From Bacteroidales bacterium (lineage in GTDB: Bacteria; Bacteroidota; Bacteroidia; Bacteroidales; P3): 28,708 bases of DNA. Shown here piece after piece: positions 6,810 to 15,861 of this stretch. Numbering within the stretch: the first letter of the stretch is position 1; every line of letters begins with the position of its first letter. The stretch is from the NCBI GenBank assembly GCA_900771365.1, contig CAAGNU010000164.1:1-28708 (forward strand), read 5' to 3'. A program made the translations under genes and the position numbers. The notes beneath the pieces are model-generated. The model was not told where the DNA came from. It worked only from the letters and a program-made list of their open reading frames with translations, and ran no database searches.

Positions 6810-8256
6810 CCTCACGTCCTTCCACATAAATAGCTGAAAATGGGCGAACTGGGCAGTAATACTCGCAAGCCCCACAACCAATACAACGACTCTCATTCAC
6901 TATGACAACCCTATGGCCCGTGCTCATATCATCAACAACACTGATGGCAGCCGCAGGACAATGTCGTGAACACGCATTACACTCCACACCCTGCTGAAGC
7001 AAGCAATTGTGCTGGACCGTGACAGCATGGCCAATACTGATGGCACTTTTCTCGGCCACATCAATTTTCACGATTGCTCCCGCAGGACATATCTCGCTAC
7101 AACGTGTACAGTCGGGACGGCAGAATCCTTTGTCGTATGCCATCTCAGGCTGCATAAGCGAAGCCATACTGGAGCTTGGGCGAAGCACCTGTTCAGGACA
7201 ATTGCTCACGCAAAGCTGGCAACCCGTACAGTGGCTCGCGAAATGTTTCAGCCCCTTTGAGCCAAAAGGCTTTAACGGCACCTGGCGCTCGGGCAGTTGC
7301 TTATCAACCAAAACAGCTAAACCTCCATCGACCTTCTTCTCCTGAGCCTCAACAGCTAATGCAGCACTCACTGCAGCCGTGGTCACCACAAATTTGCGAC
7401 GAGAGGCATCCACGCCATCGCCTTCTTCGGTGGCAGACTTACACTTTCTGCTCAAAGTGATGGCGCCCTGCTTGCAATTGTTCAAGCAGTCCATACATGC
7501 CACACAACGAGAATAGTCTATCTCATGAGTCTCAGGGTTGATGCACATAGCCTTGCAGTTGCGAGCACACCTCTTACACCCATTACATTTATCGGTATTG
7601 ATGACGGGCTTGAAGATGGCAAATCGTGAGAAGAATCCCAGCATAGTGCCTACGGGGCATATCGTGTTGCACCACAAGCGTCCCCACTTGAACGAGAGGA
7701 ATCCAATCACCACAAACGTTGCAGCCGCTATTGCGAACACTACGCCACTCTTCACCCACACATCCACACTATAGAACGCATAGCTTCCCACACGCTCTGC
7801 AAAATACGCACATAGGTTGTTCAGCCACATATAAACAGGCTGAAACAAATTGGAGGCGATACGTCCGTATGCACTATAGGGTGCCACCAAGATAGCGATA
7901 CTATTCAAGCCAAATACCATCAGCAATACAAACACAGCCAGGCAGATGACTCGCAACGCAGGATGTCCCTTGGCATAGTGGAAGCGGTTCTTCTTCGCCT
8001 TACCGCCAAGCCACGAAAAGCAGTCCTGCATCACACCCAAGGGGCATACTACAGAACAATATACACGGCCAATGAGCAATGTGACAAGTAATAATGCTGC
8101 CACTACGCCAAAATTCAAGGCCAGTACAGCTGGCAAAAGCTGAACTTTAGCGAGCCATCCCAGATATTGGTGCAGCACACCCGTAAAGTCCAAAAAGAGC
8201 AACGTGATGGCCGCAAAGATTATGCAGGCCAACACAATACGTATTTTTCTCAACAT
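6793..8256 (-). CDS. NapH-NapG-like fused polyferredoxin with internal twin-arginine motif
   Basis: 487 residues. The N-terminal half resembles NapH: about four to five membrane helices (7-28, 42-63, 101-125, 170-190), the two Cx3CP motifs C67-SVV-C71P and C196-NTI-C200P, then two cytoplasmic [4Fe-4S] motifs (C224-C234 and C251-C261). At 285-290 a twin-arginine sequence, SRRKFV, precedes a hydrophobic stretch (291-303). The C-terminal half resembles NapG: four more cysteine clusters starting at C343, C379, C418 (spaced C-x7-C-x2-C-x3-CP) and C458. In Nap systems NapH passes quinol electrons to Tat-exported NapG. Here both appear in one chain, so the C-terminal ferredoxin part may be moved across the membrane by Tat. 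No Nap/Nos reductase gene is nearby, so the electron acceptor is unknown. It follows the small membrane protein gene by 45 bp. Confidence 0.85.
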   Translation of the reverse strand: MLRKIRIVLACIIFAAITLLFLDFTGVLHQYLGWLAKVQLLPAVLALNFGVVAALLLVTLLIGRVYCSVVCPLGVMQDCFSWLGGKAKKNRFHYAKGHPALRVICLAVFVLLMVFGLNSIAILVAPYSAYGRIASNLFQPVYMWLNNLCAYFAERVGSYAFYSVDVWVKSGVVFAIAAATFVVIGFLSFKWGRLWCNTICPVGTMLGFFSRFAIFKPVINTDKCNGCKRCARNCKAMCINPETHEIDYSRCVACMDCLNNCKQGAITLSRKCKSATEEGDGVDASRRKFVVTTAAVSAALAVEAQEKKVDGGLAVLVDKQLPERQVPLKPFGSKGLKHFASHCTGCQLCVSNCPEQVLRPSSSMASLMQPEMAYDKGFCRPDCTRCSEICPAGAIVKIDVAEKSAISIGHAVTVQHNCLLQQGVECNACSRHCPAAAISVVDDMSTGHRVVIVNESRCIGCGACEYYCPVRPFSAIYVEGREVHTNV

Positions 8257-8301
8257 GGCATTATTATATCGAGTTCTGAAAACTCGCAGGCTTTATATAC
8301 T

Positions 8302-8628
8302 TTATTTCTCCTCCGGCATAGATTGTTCTCTCGGCTGTTCCATCTCCTTCAGCTTGCTCTCGGCATCATTAGCACGAGCCTCAGCCTTCTCCAAAGCGCG
8401 TTTTGCACGAGACTCTTTGTACATGCTCCAAAATTGGACGCAATGCACCAACACGACAGCAACACTCAAAAAGATAATCAAATAGTCTGGCTTATCTTTC
8501 GTAATACCATATATCGCGAAAAAAACTGAGCCAATAAGGTTCACCAAACGGATTTTTTTCTCGCCTCTCAACACAAAGGAGACCAGAATGAGGATGGCGG
8601 CAATTAAGCCAAATACAGTACTGTCCAT
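8302..8628 (-). CDS. Small membrane protein, YgjV/SemiSWEET-like
   Basis: 108 residues with three predicted membrane helices (about 3-19, 27-43, 48-66) and a charged, probably coiled-coil tail (69-108, rich in A, E, K and R). The segment RLVNLIGSVFFAIYGI resembles the second helix of YgjV-type or SemiSWEET-like three-helix proteins. The function is unknown. It starts 19 bp after the MFS gene stop and is followed after 45 bp by the polyferredoxin gene, so the three genes are probably one operon. Confidence 0.65.
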   Translation of the reverse strand: MDSTVFGLIAAILILVSFVLRGEKKIRLVNLIGSVFFAIYGITKDKPDYLIIFLSVAVVLVHCVQFWSMYKESRAKRALEKAEARANDAESKLKEMEQPREQSMPEEK

Positions 8629-8647
8629 AATTGTTATTATTAATTTT

Positions 8648-9838
8648 CTACCTTAGTTTATTTCTTGTAAAATGCCCTTTCACATAGAGCCAAAAGCCCA
8701 AGAATCCTATCAGATTGACGACCCAGGCGCTCCAAAACGCTGTGGAATAGCCATAGTTCTCGGATAGTACGCCACCCAAGAGGATGCCAAATCCCACACC
8801 CACATCCCAGGCCACGAGGATAGAGCTGTTGGCTGTACCGCGCTGCGTATGTGGGGCAAGATTGACAAACATGTTCTGATAAGCCGGGTACATGTGCCCG
8901 TTGCCAAGTCCAATGATGAGAGCCGCACCATAATAGCCTATTTCATTAGGCATAGCGGCAAAAAGAAGATAGCCGCATAGCGACACACACACGCCCATGC
9001 CTGCGTTATGAGTGATACGGCCTTCTCTCAACGCTTTGTTGCCTTGCAATCTAGAGAGTATCAATCCAATAGAAAGTAGCAAGAAGAAGGTTCCTGAGCC
9101 TCCTTCTATACCAAGACGTTCTTTGCCATAGATGGCCACGTATGTAGACATAACTCCGTACGAGAAAGCAAAGCAAACCATCGTGAGGGCTTCGCCTGTT
9201 CCCTTTACCAAAAAGAATCGATCAAGCGATACAGCCTGCTTCCCTTTCACTAACTCTCGGGGAGCCGTCTTGACCGTGCTGTCGATAGCCAAACCAATCA
9301 CAGCTACAATCATCGCCAGCCAGAAGATGATGTCGAAATTATGCGTAGTCGTATATATCCATATTGCAATCGTAGGGCTGATAGCCGAGGCCAAGTTATT
9401 GCTTAATCCATATAAGCCTATACCCTCCGTCCTACGCGAGGAAGGAAGCACATCGATTGCCACCGTGCTGTTAGCCACTGTGGTAAATCCGAACGGAACT
9501 CCATGAACCGTCCTCACAATAGCAAAAAGCATCAGCGACCCAGCAGCCACATAGCCAACAAAAAAGAACGTAAAGATAGTGAAACTTATCAGCAAGACCA
9601 TCTTCCGAGGAAAACTATCCACAATATAGCCACTGAAGAGTCGCGCTATAAGAGCCATCACGGCATAGCCGAACAGCACTACGCCTATCGTGTCCTTATC
9701 AGCACCAAAATGCTCACTCAAATAAATCGGCAACAGCGGTGTAAGCAACATGAATGAGAAGAATATCATAAAGTTAGCCACCCACACCTTCGTGTAGTTA
9801 GCATTCCACAGCCGTTCTCGATTCTCTATACTTTCCAT
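8648..9838 (-). CDS. Major facilitator superfamily transporter
   Basis: 396 residues, about 12 hydrophobic segments, typical length for a drug-efflux or sugar-efflux type MFS protein. An MFS loop 2-3 signature is visible as GYAVMALIARLFSGYIVDSFPRK-like residues (split here: LFSGYIVDSFPRK), and PSSRRTEGIGLYG lies at the expected place in helix 5. The substrate cannot be told from sequence. It is the first gene of a probable three-gene operon and has a complete Bacteroidetes promoter 25 nt upstream, overlapped by a small inverted repeat that may be an operator. Confidence 0.9.
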   Translation of the reverse strand: MESIENRERLWNANYTKVWVANFMIFFSFMLLTPLLPIYLSEHFGADKDTIGVVLFGYAVMALIARLFSGYIVDSFPRKMVLLISFTIFTFFFVGYVAAGSLMLFAIVRTVHGVPFGFTTVANSTVAIDVLPSSRRTEGIGLYGLSNNLASAISPTIAIWIYTTTHNFDIIFWLAMIVAVIGLAIDSTVKTAPRELVKGKQAVSLDRFFLVKGTGEALTMVCFAFSYGVMSTYVAIYGKERLGIEGGSGTFFLLLSIGLILSRLQGNKALREGRITHNAGMGVCVSLCGYLLFAAMPNEIGYYGAALIIGLGNGHMYPAYQNMFVNLAPHTQRGTANSSILVAWDVGVGFGILLGGVLSENYGYSTAFWSAWVVNLIGFLGFWLYVKGHFTRNKLR

Positions 9839-9862
9839 TCGTTTATTTTAACTTTCACGTTG

Positions 9863-9895
9863 CAAAGATACGAAAAAAAAACGACATGATACAAA
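9863..9895 (-). promoter_or_regulatory. Bacteroidetes promoter of the MFS operon
   Basis: On the minus strand: TTTG (9895-9892), a 21-bp spacer, then TATCTTTG (9870-9863). This matches the -33 TTTG and -7 TAnnTTTG pattern exactly, 25 nt before the MFS start codon. Confidence 0.75.
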
Positions 9896-9902
9896 AATCA
9901 TG
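9885..9902. promoter_or_regulatory. Possible operator over the MFS promoter
   Basis: CATGAT (9885-9890), 6-nt spacer, ATCATG (9897-9902): a perfect inverted repeat whose spacer contains the -33 box. The position is ideal for repression of an efflux-type gene. On the minus strand it is followed by a T-run, so a terminator for upstream transcription is an alternative reading. Confidence 0.4.
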
Positions 9903-10191
9903 AAACTCTACCGCTAATCACTGACAATCATCAACTAACAACTATACTTTTTTAAACCTTATCCCTCGAAAAACACATTTTCCCACCCTCATTTCTCAAA
10001 AATAGACCTTATCACATCACAATCCTGCCATTACATCCCCATAAAAACATTGAGAATCATATACTTCTTATCTTCTGTTCCATGTGGATTATCGTTTCAT
10101 TGCTACTGAATTGCCACTATACTGCAATAGCACAGAAGTTTCCTCTTCGAAGATGTGAAAATAGGAAACATTATCCAGTTCACATCACCTC

Positions 10192-12693
10192 TTATTCTTG
10201 ATAGTAGATCCGCTTCACACGAGGCGACACAGACGTGAGGATTTCGTATGGGATAGTCTCTGCTGCCGAAGAAATTTGCTGAAGTAGCTCAGCATCCCCA
10301 AAAATAACCACCTCTTCGCCCTCCTTGCAATCTACATCTGTGACATCCAAAAAGCACATATCCATACAAATACTACCAATAATAGGGACAAGTTTCCCCT
10401 TAACCAAAACCCGCCCGTTCTCATAGCCAAGATGGCGGTTGAGGCCATCTGCATAGCCAATTGATATTATGGCTATCTTAGAATCCCGTTGTGCCACCCA
10501 GCGACGATTGTAACCCACAGAATCGCCCTTAGGAATAGCCTTGAGTTGGGAAATACGCGTGATAAGTCTGCTAACTGGTTTGAGATGACTTTGTACGGTT
10601 GGCTCGGGAGCTATACCATAAAGGCCAATACCCAGACGAACCATGTCGAACTGATAGTCGGTAAAACGAGTGATACCCGATGAGTTTAATATATGGCAGA
10701 GAATGCTGCTGTCACCCATCTGCTGCTTCACTTCGCCGCTCCAAGCCACAAAACGGTCAATCTGAAGATGCGTAAAATCGTCCATCTCAGCATCCTCACT
10801 GCAAGCAAGGTGCGAGAATATTGATTTCATTCGAAGCACACAACTCGGATCGCTGAAACGCTCCACAATCTGCTGAATATCATTCCCCGAGAAACCAAGA
10901 CGATGCATACCTGTATCAAACTCCACATGTACAGGCATCTTCTTCACCCCGTCCTGTCCAAGCATCCGCACAGCATTAGAGAATGCCTCAAAAATGCGGA
11001 AACTATAGATGTCAGGCTCTAAATCATAGCGGATGATGTCATCAAAGCTCTCCTCTTCGGGATTCATAACCATGATGGGAACCATAATGCCGTTCCTTCG
11101 AAGGTCTACGCCCTCGTCTGTATAGGCAACCGTCAGATAATCAACATGATTATACTGCAAAGCACTTGCGACCTCTACTTTGCCAGCCCCGTATGACGAA
11201 GCCTTCACCATGGCCATCAACTTCGTGGTAGGACGCAACAAGGATCTGTAATAGTTGAGATTTGAAATTAGGTTGTCCAGATTAACCTCCATTATAGTCT
11301 GGTGCGACTTACGCTGAAGCAGTCTTGCGATGTCCTCGAAATGGAACAGTCTCGCACCCTTTAATAGAATGGTAGCATTTCGGAAATCATCAAAATTATG
11401 CTGCCTTATAAAATCCTCGGTCGTAGCATAAAACGTTGGATTATACCTTTCAAAAAGGGCTTTATTGCGAATGAGTGCGGAACCTATGCCTATAAAGCGG
11501 GTTATGCCATGCTGCGCAATGAGTGCAGAAGCCTGAGCATAAAGGTCCTGTTCGGAAAGCCCTGATTGAAGGATATCACTCATAATGAGCGTTTTGCTCG
11601 CATACTGCCGCTCGTGAAGGATATAGTCGAGAGCTATCGACAATGAGTTCAAATCAAGACTATAGCTATCATTGATGAGGAGGCAGTCATTTATGGCTTC
11701 ATTCATCTCCAAACGCATCGCGACAGAAGTGAGCGCAAGACAGCGCCGCGCAATATCGGCACTATCAAGTCCCAAATAGAACATCAATGTGATACAATGC
11801 AGTGCGTTTTCGACTGAAGCTCGGTCAGAAAAAGGTATAGCGATATTACATTCCTTACCAGCATGACAAATTGTCAGTGTTGTTGTATGCGGGCTGGGAA
11901 CGATATCCAACAACTGCACATCATTCTCCGCTCCCCGTCCCCATGTATAACGGTGCACCTCTCGGAAGCTCTCTTTCTCTGAAAGGACAGAATGAATCTC
12001 CTTATGATCTGTGCAGTATAAAAGCGCCTCGCAATGAGTGAAGAGTTGAAGTTTCTCTGCAATTTTCTGCTCGCGAGTGAGGAAGTTCTCATCATGAGCC
12101 TGACCGATATTGGTAAAAATACCAATAGTTGGGTCTATCACATTGCGGAGCGCCTCCATCTCGCCAACCTCGGAGATACCCGCCTCAAAGACCGCCAACT
12201 CGTCAGCCTCATCCATCTGCCATACAGAGAGCGGCACACCAATCTGAGAATTATAGCTACGCGGACTTGACACAGTCTTGCATGTGCCCGACAGCATCTG
12301 CACAATCCAGTCTTTTACAACTGTCTTCCCATTGCTGCCAGTAATGCCAACAACAGGTATCTGAAACTGCCTGCGATGTCCCGCGGCAATTTGCTGTAAA
12401 GCCCATACGACATTCTTTACATACCAAAAATTAGCCTCAGAACAATGCTGAAATAATACTCGATAAGACTCATTAACATCATTCGGAACCACAAAGTTAC
12501 GAACTCCGCGCTGATAAAGTTCATCAACGTATCGACACCCTGTATTGTGTTTGGTCGGTATGGCAAAGAAAAGGCTGTGTGTCTCATCGCTAATCTTACG
12601 ACTATCGGTAAGCAGATGCTCTATTTCAGCATCTTTTTGCACTATCTGTGCTTCCGCCGGCCTAAGTAACCGAGTTATTTCTATCGCTTTCAC
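10192..12693 (-). CDS. murF-alr: Bifunctional MurF ligase / alanine racemase fusion
   Basis: 833 residues. The N-terminal part (1 to about 460) is MurF, which adds D-Ala-D-Ala to UDP-MurNAc-tripeptide using ATP; the P-loop GITGSNGKT (116-124, K123) and the Mur-ligase FEAGISEVGEME segment (169-180) are visible. The C-terminal part (about 465-833) is a PLP-dependent alanine racemase: PLP lysine K497 in AMVKASSYGAG, the catalytic tyrosine region SVGYNRRW, and GSICMDMCFLDVT. Linking the racemase to the ligase joins supply and use of D-Ala in the cytoplasm; the fusion is common in Bacteroidetes. Start: GTG at 12693 overlapping the DUF2851 stop as GTGA, with no upstream alternative, so the two are translationally coupled. 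Confidence 0.95.
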   Translation of the reverse strand: MKAIEITRLLRPAEAQIVQKDAEIEHLLTDSRKISDETHSLFFAIPTKHNTGCRYVDELYQRGVRNFVVPNDVNESYRVLFQHCSEANFWYVKNVVWALQQIAAGHRRQFQIPVVGITGSNGKTVVKDWIVQMLSGTCKTVSSPRSYNSQIGVPLSVWQMDEADELAVFEAGISEVGEMEALRNVIDPTIGIFTNIGQAHDENFLTREQKIAEKLQLFTHCEALLYCTDHKEIHSVLSEKESFREVHRYTWGRGAENDVQLLDIVPSPHTTTLTICHAGKECNIAIPFSDRASVENALHCITLMFYLGLDSADIARRCLALTSVAMRLEMNEAINDCLLINDSYSLDLNSLSIALDYILHERQYASKTLIMSDILQSGLSEQDLYAQASALIAQHGITRFIGIGSALIRNKALFERYNPTFYATTEDFIRQHNFDDFRNATILLKGARLFHFEDIARLLQRKSHQTIMEVNLDNLISNLNYYRSLLRPTTKLMAMVKASSYGAGKVEVASALQYNHVDYLTVAYTDEGVDLRRNGIMVPIMVMNPEEESFDDIIRYDLEPDIYSFRIFEAFSNAVRMLGQDGVKKMPVHVEFDTGMHRLGFSGNDIQQIVERFSDPSCVLRMKSIFSHLACSEDAEMDDFTHLQIDRFVAWSGEVKQQMGDSSILCHILNSSGITRFTDYQFDMVRLGIGLYGIAPEPTVQSHLKPVSRLITRISQLKAIPKGDSVGYNRRWVAQRDSKIAIISIGYADGLNRHLGYENGRVLVKGKLVPIIGSICMDMCFLDVTDVDCKEGEEVVIFGDAELLQQISSAAETIPYEILTSVSPRVKRIYYQE

Positions 12694-13970
12694 TGGGTTA
12701 TAATTTTATATCCTATCTGACAATGAAGACAGTCGTGGTTATTACAATGTTCATTATATAGTTGAAGAAGCGCTTGGCTACGAGCCGCATTATCCGCCTT
12801 AATTCCAACAGCTTCCCATTGTCGGATGATGGTGTTTGTCTCAGGCTTTAACTGCTGCAGCAAATCAACAGCTTGGTCCTTATACTGCTGCATACCATGC
12901 TGATTTCCATACTCGAAGAGCAATGGCACCCACGCATTTATTATTAGCAAATCGACAAATGCACCTCCTACTGACTTCGTGCTCTTCTTTGTCGCATGGT
13001 CGAACTGATAATGCGTGTTCCAATACTCAGAAGCCTGCACATTAAAGATTTTTTGCAATTCCGTCACATCTGTTGTATCCAAAAGTCGACTGAAAAGATT
13101 CTGACTTCGGCAAATCAGCTGTGCAAACTGACTGACACGGATTGTTGGAAATCCATTCGGCCTCAGCCTAAAAAATTTCCATAGGTAACCTGCTATCGGT
13201 GTCAGCCCTGCACCTTGGCGCAGTGCTTCATAGTCCGCCTGAAGCAGACGGGGATATTCATCCTCGAAATAGCCCTCCAAGAACCCCGCCTGCCCCATCA
13301 GCAATGATTCAATTCTGGTTGGATTATCTCGCCAGCGAGCAAGCAGATTCTGATTTGTCGATTTTGCCAACAGTTCAAAAGGAAAACTGTTAACTTTTCC
13401 TCCAAAATAGTGAGCAAGCATCCAATAGCAGCATTGTTCCCAATTCCCATGGCTTTCTTCCAAAAGCCTCCGCACCGTGTCGCACTTCTGCTCCAAGCGC
13501 TCAAGCGTCAGTCGTTCAAGATAGTTTGATATATAGAACGGAGAGACTTCTCTCAAATGATCCATACATGGTATAGGTGTAGGCTCAGGCGGATTTATCA
13601 GAGCCTCATAGTTATTCCACAAAACATCGGGAATATTGCTGCAAAGTTCAATCGTAGGAAGGCTGTGACAATTCTGCAAAGTGAGGGCAGCATCATTCTT
13701 GTACACCACATGCAGTACGACATTATCGTATGCGTGATTCGTGCTGTGCTTGTGAGAATTCCAGTCGGACGACTTTATATGAACCTCAACATTGCCCACC
13801 CACAAGGTCTCGCCTACACGCACACGCGCATCAAAAAAATCCGGGCCAGCATCCTTGTTAAGCACACCTGGGCGTTCTACCTTGAGCGCTGCCCCATCGG
13901 TGGTATGCAACTCACCTTCTAACAGCTGATGCTGCCAAACATATTGTAGAAATGCCTCGGTCATCTTCAT
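12690..13970 (-). CDS. DUF2851 family protein
   Basis: 426 residues, soluble, no signal peptide. The family hallmarks are at the N-terminus: ELHTTDG, GVLNKDAGPDFFDARV (about 35-50) and WVGNVEVHIKSSDWNSHKH (about 57-75). The acidic residues and the E-V-H-I-K segment recall nuclease cores, but the spacing does not fit a standard PD-(D/E)xK motif, so I do not claim nuclease activity. The C-terminus has a cysteine/histidine cluster, HCNNHDCLHCQIG, which could bind zinc. Members are found mainly in Bacteroidetes and have no assigned function. It lies 88 bp downstream of dnaJ and overlaps murF-alr by 4 nt. Confidence 0.85.
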   Translation of the reverse strand: MKMTEAFLQYVWQHQLLEGELHTTDGAALKVERPGVLNKDAGPDFFDARVRVGETLWVGNVEVHIKSSDWNSHKHSTNHAYDNVVLHVVYKNDAALTLQNCHSLPTIELCSNIPDVLWNNYEALINPPEPTPIPCMDHLREVSPFYISNYLERLTLERLEQKCDTVRRLLEESHGNWEQCCYWMLAHYFGGKVNSFPFELLAKSTNQNLLARWRDNPTRIESLLMGQAGFLEGYFEDEYPRLLQADYEALRQGAGLTPIAGYLWKFFRLRPNGFPTIRVSQFAQLICRSQNLFSRLLDTTDVTELQKIFNVQASEYWNTHYQFDHATKKSTKSVGGAFVDLLIINAWVPLLFEYGNQHGMQQYKDQAVDLLQQLKPETNTIIRQWEAVGIKADNAARSQALLQLYNEHCNNHDCLHCQIGYKIITQ

Positions 13971-14008
13971 TGCTTCTGATGCTTTGCGTTACATATATTA
14001 TGATAAAT

Positions 14009-14048
14009 ACCTTGCCCAAAGACTTCTCACACAGCCATCAGGCAAGGT
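14009..14048. terminator. Hairpin between dnaJ and the DUF2851 gene
   Basis: ACCTTGCC (14009-14016) pairs with GGCAAGGT (14041-14048), with a 24-nt loop, just beyond the dnaJ stop. On the minus strand the stem is followed by ATTTATC rather than a clean T-run, so partial termination or an RNA-stability role is more likely than full termination. Confidence 0.4.
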
Positions 14049-14058
14049 TTTTGTCTTT

Positions 14059-15219
14059 CTATTCAAACAAATCCTTCATCTTGTCGAAGAAGCCGCGCTC
14101 CTGTTTTGAAGGATTGGGCTGGAAATTGGGCGACTTGTTCAGCTTCGCCAGCATCTCTTTTTCTTCGCGAGAAAGGTTCTTCGGTATCCATACATTCACA
14201 CTCACCAGCAGGTCACCGCGGCCGTAGCCATTCACCGAGGGCAAACCTTTACCCTTGAGTCTGAGCACCTTACCAGAAGGGGTTCCTGCGTCAATCTTAA
14301 CTTTTACCTTGCCCGTTAGCGTCGGTATCTCAATGCTGTCTCCCATAGCAGCTTGGGCAAATGAGATAAAAGCATTATAGTATAGGTTGTTCTCCTGACG
14401 TTCGAAAAAATCATGCGGCTGTTCTTCAACCAAGATAATCAAGTCTCCAGGAACGCCACCTCTCGGTGCCGCATTACCGTTACCAGCCATCGAAAGTTGC
14501 ATACCGTCCGTCACACCTGCGGGAATCTTTATCGTGATAATTTCTTCTGCCCGAACAATGCCTTCGCCATTACAGTCGCGGCACTTATCCTTGATGATAC
14601 GGCCTTCGCCACCACAATGCGGGCAGACGCTCTGGGTCTGCATCGTACCCAAAATAGTACGGCGAGCCTCTGTAACCACACCCGTGCCCTTACAATGGGA
14701 GCAGGTTTCGTAACTGTTTCCTCGGGCACCCGTACCTCCGCACGTCTTGCAAGGAACATACTTGGCCACCTTGATTTTCTTTTCACAGCCACTTTCAATC
14801 TCTTCCAGAGTCAATTTGACTTTGATGCGGAGATTGCTTCCCCTGTTGGCTGAACGACGACGGCTCTGCTGTCCGCCACCAAAACCGCCAAAACCGCTAA
14901 AGCCGCCAAAACCGCCTCCGCCAAAGATATCGCCGAACATCGAGAAGATGTCGTTCATATCCATCCCGCCACTGAAGCCTCCGCCTGCACCACCTTCGAA
15001 AGCCGCATGGCCATACTGGTCATATCGAACCTTCTTGTCGGGATTGCTCAGTACATCGTATGCCTCTGCAGCCTCTTTGAATTTCTCTTCGGCCTCTTTG
15101 TCTCCAGGGTTTCTATCCGGATGATACTGGAGAGCCAGTTTGCGGTAAGCCTTCTTCAGCTCTTCTGGCGTGGCATTTCGTCCCACACCCAAGACCTCAT
15201 AATAATCTCTCTTAGCCAT
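14059..15219 (-). CDS. dnaJ: Chaperone protein DnaJ (Hsp40)
   Basis: 386 residues, type I DnaJ. It stimulates the DnaK ATPase and delivers unfolded clients in the cytoplasm. Domains in order: J domain (1-70) with the HPD motif in QYHPDRNPGD; Gly/Phe-rich region (about 75-120); zinc region with the four motifs CKTCGGTG, CSHCKGTG, CPHCGGEG and CRDCNGEG (about 157-222); then the C-terminal substrate-binding domains. Length is normal. It follows grpE by 27 bp on the same strand and should be expressed from the sigma-54-type promoter in front of grpE. dnaK is not in this window. Confidence 0.97.
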   Translation of the reverse strand: MAKRDYYEVLGVGRNATPEELKKAYRKLALQYHPDRNPGDKEAEEKFKEAAEAYDVLSNPDKKVRYDQYGHAAFEGGAGGGFSGGMDMNDIFSMFGDIFGGGGFGGFSGFGGFGGGQQSRRRSANRGSNLRIKVKLTLEEIESGCEKKIKVAKYVPCKTCGGTGARGNSYETCSHCKGTGVVTEARRTILGTMQTQSVCPHCGGEGRIIKDKCRDCNGEGIVRAEEIITIKIPAGVTDGMQLSMAGNGNAAPRGGVPGDLIILVEEQPHDFFERQENNLYYNAFISFAQAAMGDSIEIPTLTGKVKVKIDAGTPSGKVLRLKGKGLPSVNGYGRGDLLVSVNVWIPKNLSREEKEMLAKLNKSPNFQPNPSKQERGFFDKMKDLFE

Positions 15220-15246
15220 ACTATATTATCTATACACTGTTCACAA

Positions 15247-15825
15247 TTAGATAGCTACGACTACCTTAGCGTAGCGGAGCACCTTGTTGTTAAGAAAATA
15301 GCCTTTCTCTACCACATCGACAACAGTGCCTTTCTGTGTCTCATCAGCGGCCGGAAACTGAGTTACAGCCTCATGCAGATTCTCGTCGAACTTCTCGCCC
15401 TTGGCCTCGATTGGTTTAAGACCTTTCTGGGATAGAATGTTCATCAGCTTGTTGTAAATGAGCTGCACACCTTCCTTGGCACTATCCTCGTCCGACATGG
15501 CGGAAAGTGCACGTTCCATATCATCCACCACGGGCAGGATGGCTTTGATCATATCCTTGCCTGCGTTTAAGATAAGGTCTGCCTTTTCCTGATTGGTACG
15601 TTTGCGATAGTTCTCGTACTCCGAATACATGCGGACATACTTATCATTGGCCTCGACAAGCTTCTCGCCCAACTCTTGCAGCTTGGCAGCACTCTCGTCC
15701 TGTTTCTCGTGACGCTTCTTGCGGTCTTTCTTATTGTGGCTATCGCTTTCGGCAGCCTGATTTTCTTCGTTCTGAGGGGTGGTATTAGTTTGTTCGTTCT
15801 CTAACTCTTTTTCTTCTTGACTCAT
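15247..15825 (-). CDS. grpE: Nucleotide exchange factor GrpE
   Basis: 192 residues. GrpE releases ADP from DnaK and so resets the chaperone cycle. The first ~60 residues are very polar and acidic/lysine-rich (low complexity), then a long coiled coil (about 60-105, with LQELGEKLVEANDKYVRMYSE-type heptads). The C-terminal beta domain contains the family signature around LMNILSQKGLKPIEAKGEKFDENLHEAV and ends VLRYAKVVVA. It is first in the grpE-dnaJ unit. An exact sigma-54 recognition sequence lies 37-53 nt upstream of the ATG, which predicts a transcription start about 26 nt before the start codon. Confidence 0.96.
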   Translation of the reverse strand: MSQEEKELENEQTNTTPQNEENQAAESDSHNKKDRKKRHEKQDESAAKLQELGEKLVEANDKYVRMYSEYENYRKRTNQEKADLILNAGKDMIKAILPVVDDMERALSAMSDEDSAKEGVQLIYNKLMNILSQKGLKPIEAKGEKFDENLHEAVTQFPAADETQKGTVVDVVEKGYFLNNKVLRYAKVVVAI

Positions 15826-15861
15826 ATTAAAATAATTTATATGTTACTGTGACTATCTTAC

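Larger units (their letters stand above)
9839..10191. other. Intergenic region between murF-alr and the MFS gene
   Basis: AT-rich, with no supportable gene on either strand. It holds the MFS promoter and inverted repeat near 9863-9902. A short imperfect stem (7 bp, GTTTCCT with AGGAAAC on the minus strand) lies just after the murF-alr stop, without a T-tract. Nothing else was recognised. Confidence 0.6.

Noticed and set aside
12690..13970. Assignment of DUF2851 as a PD-(D/E)xK nuclease
   Set aside because: The EVHIK segment does not have the required (D/E)-x-K spacing, so only a vague resemblance remains.
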